Source: an archaeon (lineage in GTDB: Archaea; Asgardarchaeota; Hermodarchaeia; Hermodarchaeales; Hermodarchaeaceae). Taken from it: a stretch of DNA of 10,411 bases. This document shows positions 1-5,508 of this stretch, piece by piece; the first letter of the stretch is position 1, and every line of letters begins with the position of its first letter. Where the stretch lies: assembly GCA_016550485.1 (NCBI GenBank), contig JABXGV010000257.1:1-10411 (forward strand), in the 5' to 3' direction. Position numbers and translations under genes: made by a program. The notes beneath the pieces were generated by a model, which saw only the letters and a list, made by a program, of their open reading frames with translations, was not told the origin of the DNA and did no database searches.

Positions 1-92
1 ATAGGCCTATCTGAAGGTGGTCAACTACTAGCCCAATCGCTCGAAGAATGATATGATTTATCTAAATGACCAGACTGTCAATAATCATCTAT
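1..92. other. Intergenic flank downstream of the GAPDH gene
   Basis: This stretch lies beyond the stop codon of the GAPDH gene. I see no open frame of useful length on either strand and no tRNA fold. The first ten bases, ATAGGCCTAT, are a perfect palindrome. The minus-strand reading GGGCTAGTAG recalls a tRNA start, but no D-arm follows, so I do not call an RNA gene. Confidence 0.4.
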
Positions 93-1097
93 CTATAGCT
101 TTGACCCAACTAGTTGAGCTAGTTCGACCAAGCGGTAGCTGTATCCAGCCTCATTATCATACCATGAAACAACATGAGCTAGATTACCGCCCTGAACATT
201 CGTAAGTAGACTGTCAACAATTGAGGAGTGAGTGTTTCCTATGATGTCAGAGGAAACAATAGGGTCATCAATAACTGTAAGAATGCCCTTTAGATCCTTA
301 GCAGCAGCCTTACGGAATGTATCGTTGAGCTTCTCACTAGTAGTCGATTTATCGAGTTCGACTGTCAAATCTATACAAGACCCGTCTGGGACTGGTACAC
401 GATAGGCCATAGCAGCCAGTTTTCCTTTTAGTTGCGGGAAAATCTCTACGATAGCATTCGCGGCACCAGTTGTAGTTGGGATGATGTTAATCGCTGCAGC
501 ACGAGCACGGCGGTATTTACTGTGGATGGCATCAAGGATGCGCTGGTCAGTAGTGTAACCATGAATGGTAGACATGAAGCCTCGGTTGAAGCCATAATTA
601 TTTAGTAAAACTTTGACAACTGGAGCAAGGCAATTAGTGGTACATGATGCGTTGGATATGACGTGATGTTTGTCAGGGTCATATGTGGTGTGGTTGACGC
701 CTAACACAAGCATTGCATCTTCGTTCTTACCTGGAGCAGAAATGATGACTTTTCTAGCACCGGCTTTGAGGTGTAACGCAGCTTTTTCGCGATCACGAAA
801 TACACCGGTTGACTCGATGACTACATCAATTCCATGTTTTGCCCAAGGGAGCTTTGCTGGGTCGCGTTCGCTGGAAACGTGTATTTGTCGTCCGTTGACA
901 ACTATTCCTTTTTCGTTTACTTCGACGGTTCCAGGGAATTTTCCATACACTGAATCGTAACGCAGGAGATGCGCCAATACCTTTGGGTCACCTAGGTCGT
1001 TTGCGGCGACAATTACCAAGTCTTTTGCCTGTAGAGTGTGACGGAGAAAATTCCGACCGATTCTACCTAATCCATTGATTGCTATTCGAGTGGCCAC
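93..1097 (-). CDS. gap: Type I (bacterial-type) glyceraldehyde-3-phosphate dehydrogenase
   Basis: This enzyme catalyses reversible phosphorylating oxidation of glyceraldehyde 3-phosphate to 1,3-bisphosphoglycerate in cytosolic glycolysis/gluconeogenesis. The 334 residues match the usual type I length. The Rossmann start INGLGRIGR is at residues 7-15 and AANDL at 31-35 holds the Asp expected to bind the NAD ribose. The catalytic motif SNASCTTNC has Cys152, with the activating His179 in STIHGYT. RRARAAA follows at 196-202, and SWYDNEAGYSYR is near the end. Where NAD-specific enzymes have Leu-Pro after the DQR..D motif, this one has Ala190-Ile191, so cofactor preference is uncertain. The start is GTG, with GGAGGG seven bases upstream. 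It is probably the last gene of a minus-strand set behind profilin and a small unknown gene, with a 72-base spacer that holds inverted repeats. Most archaea use the unrelated type II enzyme, so bacterial origin by transfer is likely (inference). Confidence 0.97.
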   Translation of the reverse strand: MATRIAINGLGRIGRNFLRHTLQAKDLVIVAANDLGDPKVLAHLLRYDSVYGKFPGTVEVNEKGIVVNGRQIHVSSERDPAKLPWAKHGIDVVIESTGVFRDREKAALHLKAGARKVIISAPGKNEDAMLVLGVNHTTYDPDKHHVISNASCTTNCLAPVVKVLLNNYGFNRGFMSTIHGYTTDQRILDAIHSKYRRARAAAINIIPTTTGAANAIVEIFPQLKGKLAAMAYRVPVPDGSCIDLTVELDKSTTSEKLNDTFRKAAAKDLKGILTVIDDPIVSSDIIGNTHSSIVDSLLTNVQGGNLAHVVSWYDNEAGYSYRLVELAQLVGSKL

Positions 1098-1104
1098 GAG
1101 TTAG

Positions 1105-1110
1105 CCCTCC
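1105..1110 (-). promoter_or_regulatory. Shine-Dalgarno of the GAPDH gene
   Basis: GGAGGG on the minus strand lies seven bases before the GTG start codon. It supports that non-ATG start, which also gives the family's normal N-terminus beginning at MATRIAINGLGRIGR. Confidence 0.8.
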
Positions 1111-1141
1111 GCGATGCATCATCGAATGTTGAAGTTAATAG

Positions 1142-1169
1142 GTGTTACGCACCGATAACACAGCGTGTT
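1142..1169 (-). repeat. Three-armed inverted repeat between the unknown gene and GAPDH
   Basis: On the plus strand GTGTTA (1142-1147) is complementary to TAACAC (1156-1161) across an 8-base loop. AACAC (1157-1161) is also complementary to GTGTT (1165-1169) across a 3-base loop. The middle arm can therefore pair with either neighbour, but not both. The structure begins directly after the upstream gene's stop codon and ends 44 bases before the GAPDH start. It could be an attenuator-like switch, a processing site or a protein-binding operator. The arms are short and no T-run follows, so function is inference. Confidence 0.4.
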
Positions 1170-1526
1170 TTAGGAGGAGGGTATTTGGCTTAGGATACTC
1201 TCAGGTAATGCCTCATTCGTTAATAGATAAACTACTGAGAGTAAGAAGAGGTCGAAATCTGATAAGCCTCCAATATTCGTCCAAGACGATGATTCGAGAG
1301 TTACACACAAGCTGATGGGATCGCGATCTTCACGTAATACAAACACGTGCCCCATCTTTAGATCTACCTCGAATGTTGCTTCTTCCCTCGATATTAGAAT
1401 TCTATCTCCACGAATTTGAAAGCCTTCGTCTTTGAGGATTTGCTTGAGACGTAATAGATTCCGGCTTGGTGAAGGTTTTGTTTTCCCAACAATTTGCAGA
1501 TTACGTTTCCGCCGAAGACTTATCAA
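1170..1526 (-). CDS. Unrecognised small protein between profilin and GAPDH
   Basis: I do not recognise a family. From the TTG at 1526 the protein has 118 residues. It has a basic N-terminal stretch rich in Arg/Lys (LRRKRN, then KTKPSPSR), a mixed middle that looks like beta strands (RILISREEATFEVDL, GHVFVLRED), and a hydrophobic C-terminal helix-like segment (DLFLLSVVYLL). One short hydrophobic run is not clearly a membrane segment. The TTG has no good ribosome binding site. The same frame stays open upstream to a TGA at 1599-1601 and adds 22 hydrophilic, coding-looking codons. A strong GGAGG (1603-1607) then points, with a 10-base spacer, at an in-frame ATC (1590-1592), which would give 140 residues. 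It is transcribed in the same direction as profilin upstream and GAPDH downstream, so an operon is possible. Whether it has anything to do with actin is unknown. Confidence 0.65.
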   Translation of the reverse strand: MISLRRKRNLQIVGKTKPSPSRNLLRLKQILKDEGFQIRGDRILISREEATFEVDLKMGHVFVLREDRDPISLCVTLESSSWTNIGGLSDFDLFLLSVVYLLTNEALPESILSQIPSS

Positions 1527-1602
1527 TAACTGCTCTCGCTGAGTGCTTTGGGAGCCATCTGGTTCTGCTTCCTTATCCTGTTCTATTGGGATGTTACTTC
1601 AA

Positions 1603-1607
1603 CCTCC
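1603..1607 (-). promoter_or_regulatory. Strong Shine-Dalgarno without a canonical start codon
   Basis: GGAGG followed by TTGA on the minus strand is the best ribosome binding site near the unknown small gene. No in-frame ATG, GTG or TTG lies within reach. The only well-placed in-frame codon is ATC at 1590-1592. This decides between a 140-residue and a 118-residue product. Confidence 0.45.
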
Positions 1608-1659
1608 AGCCACGCTAATGGTTGCGGTTAATCAATTTACCCATTGAGCCCTTGCTCTG

Positions 1660-2031
1660 TCACATGAAGCCACCAATGTTTGCTGAAGCCTTTGAAACTT
1701 CAGTATAGGCCATCTGAACATCACCTGCAGGGGAGATATATGCAACAACGTATCCCTTGTCACGGGCAGCGGAAATCACAATCGAGCCCTGACCGCGAAC
1801 ATTAGTCGCGACCAGATGATGTTCTGTCGCCTGGATTGTACTATACTTAACACCCTGAATAACCAAACTAGGTGGCTTACTATGAACAGCAGAGACTATT
1901 TCTCCTCCAATTATAGTCCAATTCGTGGTAGTAAACATTATGGCACCATCATTCCGTACAACGGCAACAGCCAAGATTGTCTTGTCGACCTGCATCAAAT
2001 AGTTGACCCATGCAGCAATATGTTCGGACAT
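1660..2031 (-). CDS. Asgard-type profilin (actin-binding regulator)
   Basis: Profilins bind monomeric actin and control filament assembly in the cytoplasm; Asgard profilins have been shown to act on eukaryotic actin. The 123 residues fit the family length. An N-terminal helix carries Trp8 and Tyr11 with the W-x-x-Y spacing and the following LM of eukaryotic profilins. Then come a strand and turn NDGAI, a helix (GGEIVSAVH), and the diagnostic core VIQGVKYSTIQ with RGQGSIVIS and YVVAYIS. This core lines up by eye with the plant profilin segments GAKYMVIQ, KGAGGITI and LVVGIY. A C-terminal helix (AYTEVSKASANI) closes the fold. The start is ATG, with GAGAGGTG ten bases upstream. It is the first gene of a minus-strand trio ending in GAPDH and diverges from a DUF167 gene. 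A roadblock/LC7 protein is the main alternative, but the GVKY...RGQGSI core favours profilin. No actin gene is in the window. Confidence 0.8.
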   Translation of the reverse strand: MSEHIAAWVNYLMQVDKTILAVAVVRNDGAIMFTTTNWTIIGGEIVSAVHSKPPSLVIQGVKYSTIQATEHHLVATNVRGQGSIVISAARDKGYVVAYISPAGDVQMAYTEVSKASANIGGFM

Positions 2032-2041
2032 TGTCTGTCAA

Positions 2042-2085
2042 CACCTCTCAATTGATAAAGATAATAAATTTACCATATGTTCTTC
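2042..2085. promoter_or_regulatory. Divergent promoter region between profilin and the DUF167 gene
   Basis: This AT-rich stretch separates the two divergent starts. On the minus strand, AACATATGG-like (around 2075-2081) and ATTTATTAT (2061-2069) are TATA candidates for profilin. The first would place the transcript start near 2050, keeping the GAGAGGTG ribosome site (2042-2049) inside the leader. The same AT-rich core could also serve the plus-strand gene. The elements were chosen by eye. Confidence 0.35.
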
Positions 2086-2122
2086 TGTCTTCAGCCACTA
2101 AAAAGCTTCTGGGCTGAACAAT

Positions 2123-2407
2123 TTGATAGAGTTGCACGCTAAGGGAGTCTTACTCCACATCAGGGTGAAGACAAGGGCAAAGAGCCGTTCCATTAGCATC
2201 ACAGGGCATCCGCCTGTTTGTTTAGTTAGTGTAAAGGCAGCTCCCATTCGTGGACGAGCAAACAGAGAGGTTATCAGACTCATTGCAGAACACTTGAATG
2301 TTTCAACCACTCGAGTCATACTGGTTGCAGGCGTAATGTCACCAAGAAAGAGCCTGCTAATCATGGACATGGTCCCCGCTGATGTCCTTGCTGCGTTAAA
2401 GCAATAA
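2123..2407 (+). CDS. DUF167 / YggU family protein
   Basis: This is a small conserved protein of unknown function found in bacteria, archaea and eukaryotes. The family signature is clear: strands LLHIRVKTRAKS and VCLVSVKAAP, then AAPIRGRANREVI (39-51; the usual form is APPxxGKAN), a helix LIAEHLNV, and VILVAGVMSPRKSLLI (65-80; usual form G..S..K). The 94-residue length is normal. The start is uncertain: only TTG codons are available (2123 and 2132), neither has a convincing Shine-Dalgarno, and the frame is open back to a TAA at 2099. The first family-like strand begins at residue 9, so either TTG keeps the domain intact. The gene diverges from profilin, and its stop lies one base from the stop of the convergent DNA ligase. 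Confidence 0.85.
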   Translation: MIELHAKGVLLHIRVKTRAKSRSISITGHPPVCLVSVKAAPIRGRANREVIRLIAEHLNVSTTRVILVAGVMSPRKSLLIMDMVPADVLAALKQ

Positions 2408-2408
2408 T

Positions 2409-4196
2409 TTAGGTTTGAACTCTAGTCTGTTCCTTGTAAAGAGTAATAATCTGATTGACGGTTGTGGCTTCCCTCCAACTCTTATCCGGCCGCCACGTAC
2501 CATCGAATCTTGGAAAACGTATGGCTAGCCCTTCATTTGGAGTAATGATGTCATAGGCACACGTGTGAATTGGACTGCGAGTTATTTCATCACCAAAGAC
2601 CTGGAAAACAAGTGCAGGTTTGAACCAAACATTGGCCTCAATCTTGGAGTCAACTAATGGATCCATGGAAGGTAGTACATAGGGCTTGAACCGACTCTGA
2701 AGCTGTTCCAATTCTTCATCACTAAAGCCAGTTCCGACTTTGCACACAGTCTTTAATCGTTCAGTTTCTTCGTCAAGGACAGCAGCTAGAAGAGAACCAT
2801 ACATTTTCGCACGCCGCCCTCTACCCCACAATGCACCAACCACGACAAGGTCAACAGGGCCTATGGCCTGTGCTTGGTATGATTCCTTCAGTTTGACCCA
2901 TAACCAGCTACGCCCACCAGCACGATAAATCGAGTTGGAACCTGAAGATTTCGCTATGATGCCCTCACAGCCTTTTTCAATCGCTTCGCGAAATATTTTG
3001 TCGATAGCCTTCGCTGTGGGGGTCGGGAAGGCGGGGACCAGATTGAACCTATCTCCTGACTTGACTATTTCTTCAAGCCGAGACCTACGAGCAGTATATG
3101 GTAACTGAGTTAGGTCCTCTCCGTCGATGTAGAGGCAATCAAATAAAAACAGCGCTGCAGGTATTTCTTCAACCATTTCTTCAATTCCATATTTTCGACG
3201 TCTGCGCATCAAAACTTGGAACGGTAACATCTTGTTGGGTTCTGATGTGTCAATAGCAACACACTCTCCCTCCACAATGCAGTTTTCCGCCTTCAGGTGC
3301 CTCTGTACAAGACTTACAATATCAGGATAGGCTTCAGTTATTTGTTCGAGCCGCCGAGAAAAGATCGTAACATCCTTCTTTCTCTTGTGAATCTGCATAC
3401 GTTCGCCATCTATCTTCCATTCAGCGAAACATTGCCCCTCCAATTTCTCTATTATTTCTGCAGGAGTTGATAGTTTCTGCGCCGCCATCATCCTAATCGG
3501 CTTACCAAGAGTTACAGTGATTTTTTCAATGCCAGCAAGTCCGTCGATTGCCAGAATTCGAGCGATGTATCCTAAGTCACTGGTGAGGTTGTAGGCGCGT
3601 TCAATAGAGGGTCGATTCTCCTTTCCACCGGCAAACGCTTCCGCCAGAGCGTCTAGTACCGACATATCTGCGATACCTAGCCTAAGGTTACTAGTTATAG
3701 TGCGAAGTAGGTAGCGAGCCTCAATTGGAGTTGCGACCGTTAATAGACCAGCTAGGCTTCTTATCTTTAGGTCTGTGCTTCCGGTACCTTGAGTTGCAGC
3801 ATTCTTGACTAACGAATCATAAACACTAATCAAAGTCAGCGGAGTTTCGAGGAGGGGTTTCTGGCGCTTTTTTGATAGTAATTTCTCGCAAGCACTCCCA
3901 ATATCTCCCTCTTCGTGAACTAGGGCTAGCACCCGGTTCACACCAACACCTAAAGCTCTGGCGACAGCACTTGCCGCCATTTTCTCAGCAATACCAATCT
4001 CAGGCTTCCCCGTCCAATCAGGATACAACTTTCCTTGAGTGAGATAGACAATCTTCTCGATTCCTTCGGCTCCCAAATCCTCCATAATTTTCTTGAGGAG
4101 TTCAGCCATAATAGCAATCATCTCAAGTCGTTTCGTTGTCTGCTCCAACCGAAGATAATACTCACAGACAATCCTGAATAGCAACCGAACCACCAC
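2409..4196 (-). CDS. lig: ATP-dependent DNA ligase (archaeal LigI type)
   Basis: It seals nicks in duplex DNA during replication and repair through a lysine-AMP intermediate. The 595 residues match the archaeal/eukaryal ligase I length. An N-terminal DNA-binding domain fills about residues 1-235 (EYYLRLEQTTKRLEM, YLTQGKLYPDW, RLGIADMSVLDALA). Nucleotidyltransferase motif I is KIDGER at 261-266 with catalytic Lys261, followed by FSRRLEQITEAYPDI. EGECVA is at 309-314, FLFDCLYIDGEDL at 350-362, EGIIAKS at 411-417 and motif V WLWVKLK at 431-437. The OB fold ends with RFPRFDGTWRPDKSW. All catalytic motifs look intact. The listed start is the first of two tandem GTG codons, without a Shine-Dalgarno. 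A TTG at 4182-4184, five bases after GGTGG, would begin MLFRIVCEYY and fits the family's N-terminus better. It diverges from the radical SAM gene. Confidence 0.97.
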   Translation of the reverse strand: MVVRLLFRIVCEYYLRLEQTTKRLEMIAIMAELLKKIMEDLGAEGIEKIVYLTQGKLYPDWTGKPEIGIAEKMAASAVARALGVGVNRVLALVHEEGDIGSACEKLLSKKRQKPLLETPLTLISVYDSLVKNAATQGTGSTDLKIRSLAGLLTVATPIEARYLLRTITSNLRLGIADMSVLDALAEAFAGGKENRPSIERAYNLTSDLGYIARILAIDGLAGIEKITVTLGKPIRMMAAQKLSTPAEIIEKLEGQCFAEWKIDGERMQIHKRKKDVTIFSRRLEQITEAYPDIVSLVQRHLKAENCIVEGECVAIDTSEPNKMLPFQVLMRRRRKYGIEEMVEEIPAALFLFDCLYIDGEDLTQLPYTARRSRLEEIVKSGDRFNLVPAFPTPTAKAIDKIFREAIEKGCEGIIAKSSGSNSIYRAGGRSWLWVKLKESYQAQAIGPVDLVVVGALWGRGRRAKMYGSLLAAVLDEETERLKTVCKVGTGFSDEELEQLQSRFKPYVLPSMDPLVDSKIEANVWFKPALVFQVFGDEITRSPIHTCAYDIITPNEGLAIRFPRFDGTWRPDKSWREATTVNQIITLYKEQTRVQT

Positions 4197-4254
4197 TTAA
4201 GCAGATAATCAGAGGAAGAAAAATCTATCCGAGTGTTTTGACGAGAACTCTTTT

Positions 4255-4264
4255 CACATATAGA
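4255..4264 (+). promoter_or_regulatory. TATA box for a leaderless radical SAM transcript
   Basis: CACATATAGA is centred about 30 bases before the ATG at 4289, the usual archaeal TATA-to-start distance. Transcription would then begin at or next to that ATG. This supports the internal ATG over the upstream in-frame TTG at 4238. Confidence 0.45.
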
Positions 4265-4288
4265 AGATTTAGAATAGCTGGGTCTTGT

Positions 4289-5410
4289 ATGACACGGACA
4301 CGGTGCAGCATTTGCAAGCGAGAAGCCCCAATTGCAGAAGTACTCCCGGTTTGCGTTGAGTGCCTACGTGCTGAAAGACCAGCAGCAGAGGAACTAATCC
4401 ACCAAGCCCATCAATGGCGAAAAAAAATCAAACTCCCAGTTTTTCCACCCCAAAACTCAACAGGAGTGAAATGCACAGTATGTGCAAATAACTGCACTAT
4501 CCCCGAGGATGAACAAGGATACTGTGGACTTCGCAGCAACAACGCCGGGAAATTAGAATCAGAGGTCAGCGCCACTCAAGCCTTGATGCATTACTACCTT
4601 GACCCCCATGTAACGAATTGCTGTGCGGCATACTTTTGTCCCGCGGGCACAGGAGTGGGGTACCCCAACTCTGCGTACAACGCAGGTCCAGAATATGGCT
4701 ATGCCAACCTCGCTGTCTTCTTCTATGGCTGCGGTTTCAGTTGCTTATTCTGTCAAAACGCATCACATAAACAAATCAGCAGAGCAAAGCATATCACCAG
4801 CAACCAGTTCCTGTCAGTTATTCAAGATAATCCGAGAATATCGTGTGTTTGCTATTTCGGAGGTTCACCAGAACCTCAATTACCCTTTACCATCAATGTC
4901 ATGGAAAGATGCAATGAACTGTTCAATGAACGGATTCTTCGCCAATGTCTCGAGATGAACGGGAACGCAACCCCATCTCTGATGAGGAGGGCGGGCTTGC
5001 TCGCCGCTGAATCCGGTGGAATCATCAAGTTCGATTTAAAAGCCTACTCCACCTCACTCAACCGCGCTCTCTGCGGTGTCTCCAATGAGATGACGCTAAA
5101 GAACTTTTCAATGCTGGCAGAAACCCTACAATTTGAGAACAGAAGCCACCCGCCCTTAATGGCGACAACCCTTCTGGTCCCCTACTACGTCGACGAATTT
5201 GAAGTTGCACAAATTGCCAAGTTCATAAAGGAGCTAAACCAACCCTCAATTGAATATAGCCTCCTGATATTCCACCCCCAACACCTAATGAGAGATCTAC
5301 CAGTAACACCGCTAGCCCAAGCGCAACGCTGCTACGACGCAGCAAAAGAACACCTAGACAAGGTAAACATCGGGAACCTAGGGCTATTAGATGGTCGGCT
5401 ACGCCTCTGA
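4289..5410 (+). CDS. Radical SAM protein, PflA-activase-like, with two N-terminal Cys clusters
   Basis: It probably uses an Fe4S4 cluster to cleave S-adenosylmethionine; the substrate is unknown. From this ATG the protein has 373 residues. An N-terminal zinc-ribbon-like unit has CxxC pairs at residues 6/9 and 22/25. A second cysteine block (CTVCANNC, 62-69, then GYCGLRSN with Cys79) resembles the region before the barrel in archaeal and AmmeMemoRadiSam-type PflA-like enzymes. The radical SAM motif CGFSCLFCQN has Cys148, Cys152 and Cys155 (Cx3Cx2C). FGGSPEPQ (about 190-197) is the SAM-contacting GGE-like motif, and KFDLKAY (about 247-253) fits the barrel. An in-frame TTG at 4238 would add 17 residues, but a TATA box 30 bases upstream and the family-like start MTRTRCSICK favour 4289. 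No obvious glycyl-radical partner or AmmeMemo gene is nearby, so an activase role is not supported by context. Confidence 0.88.
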   Translation: MTRTRCSICKREAPIAEVLPVCVECLRAERPAAEELIHQAHQWRKKIKLPVFPPQNSTGVKCTVCANNCTIPEDEQGYCGLRSNNAGKLESEVSATQALMHYYLDPHVTNCCAAYFCPAGTGVGYPNSAYNAGPEYGYANLAVFFYGCGFSCLFCQNASHKQISRAKHITSNQFLSVIQDNPRISCVCYFGGSPEPQLPFTINVMERCNELFNERILRQCLEMNGNATPSLMRRAGLLAAESGGIIKFDLKAYSTSLNRALCGVSNEMTLKNFSMLAETLQFENRSHPPLMATTLLVPYYVDEFEVAQIAKFIKELNQPSIEYSLLIFHPQHLMRDLPVTPLAQAQRCYDAAKEHLDKVNIGNLGLLDGRLRL

Positions 5411-5435
5411 CACCCAAACACGGAATTGTTAGGCA

Positions 5436-5450
5436 GAAAACCTTTTATGG
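5436..5450 (+). promoter_or_regulatory. Archaeal promoter (BRE/TATA) of the thermosome gene
   Basis: AGAAAACCTTTTATGG combines a purine-rich BRE-like stretch with a TATA-like TTTTATGG. It lies about 60 bases before the thermosome ATG, giving a predicted transcript start near 5470 and a leader of about 40 bases. I see no clear heat-shock operator. Confidence 0.5.
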
Positions 5451-5494
5451 AAGCGTAAGGAATCGCTCGAACCTGCCAAATTAGTAAAGGTATT

Positions 5495-5500
5495 GAGGAG
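5495..5500 (+). promoter_or_regulatory. Shine-Dalgarno of the thermosome gene
   Basis: GAGGAG sits eight bases before the ATG at 5509, an ideal spacing that fixes this start. Confidence 0.8.
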
Positions 5501-5508
5501 CGTAGAAA

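Noticed and set aside
1..45. Possible tRNA or structured RNA start on the minus strand (GGGCTAGTAG)
   Set aside because: No D-arm, T-arm or matching acceptor strand can be found.
1173..1182. AGGAGGAGGG on the plus strand as a ribosome binding site
   Set aside because: It is the complement of the Pro-Ser-Ser end of the unknown minus-strand gene, and no plus-strand gene follows.
1816..2055. Plus-strand open frame of 79 codons across profilin
   Set aside because: It is a shadow of the profilin gene on the other strand, with no ribosome site or known motif.
2098..2370. Minus-strand open frame of 90 codons opposite the DUF167 gene
   Set aside because: It is antisense to a protein with a clear family signature and shows no recognisable motif of its own.
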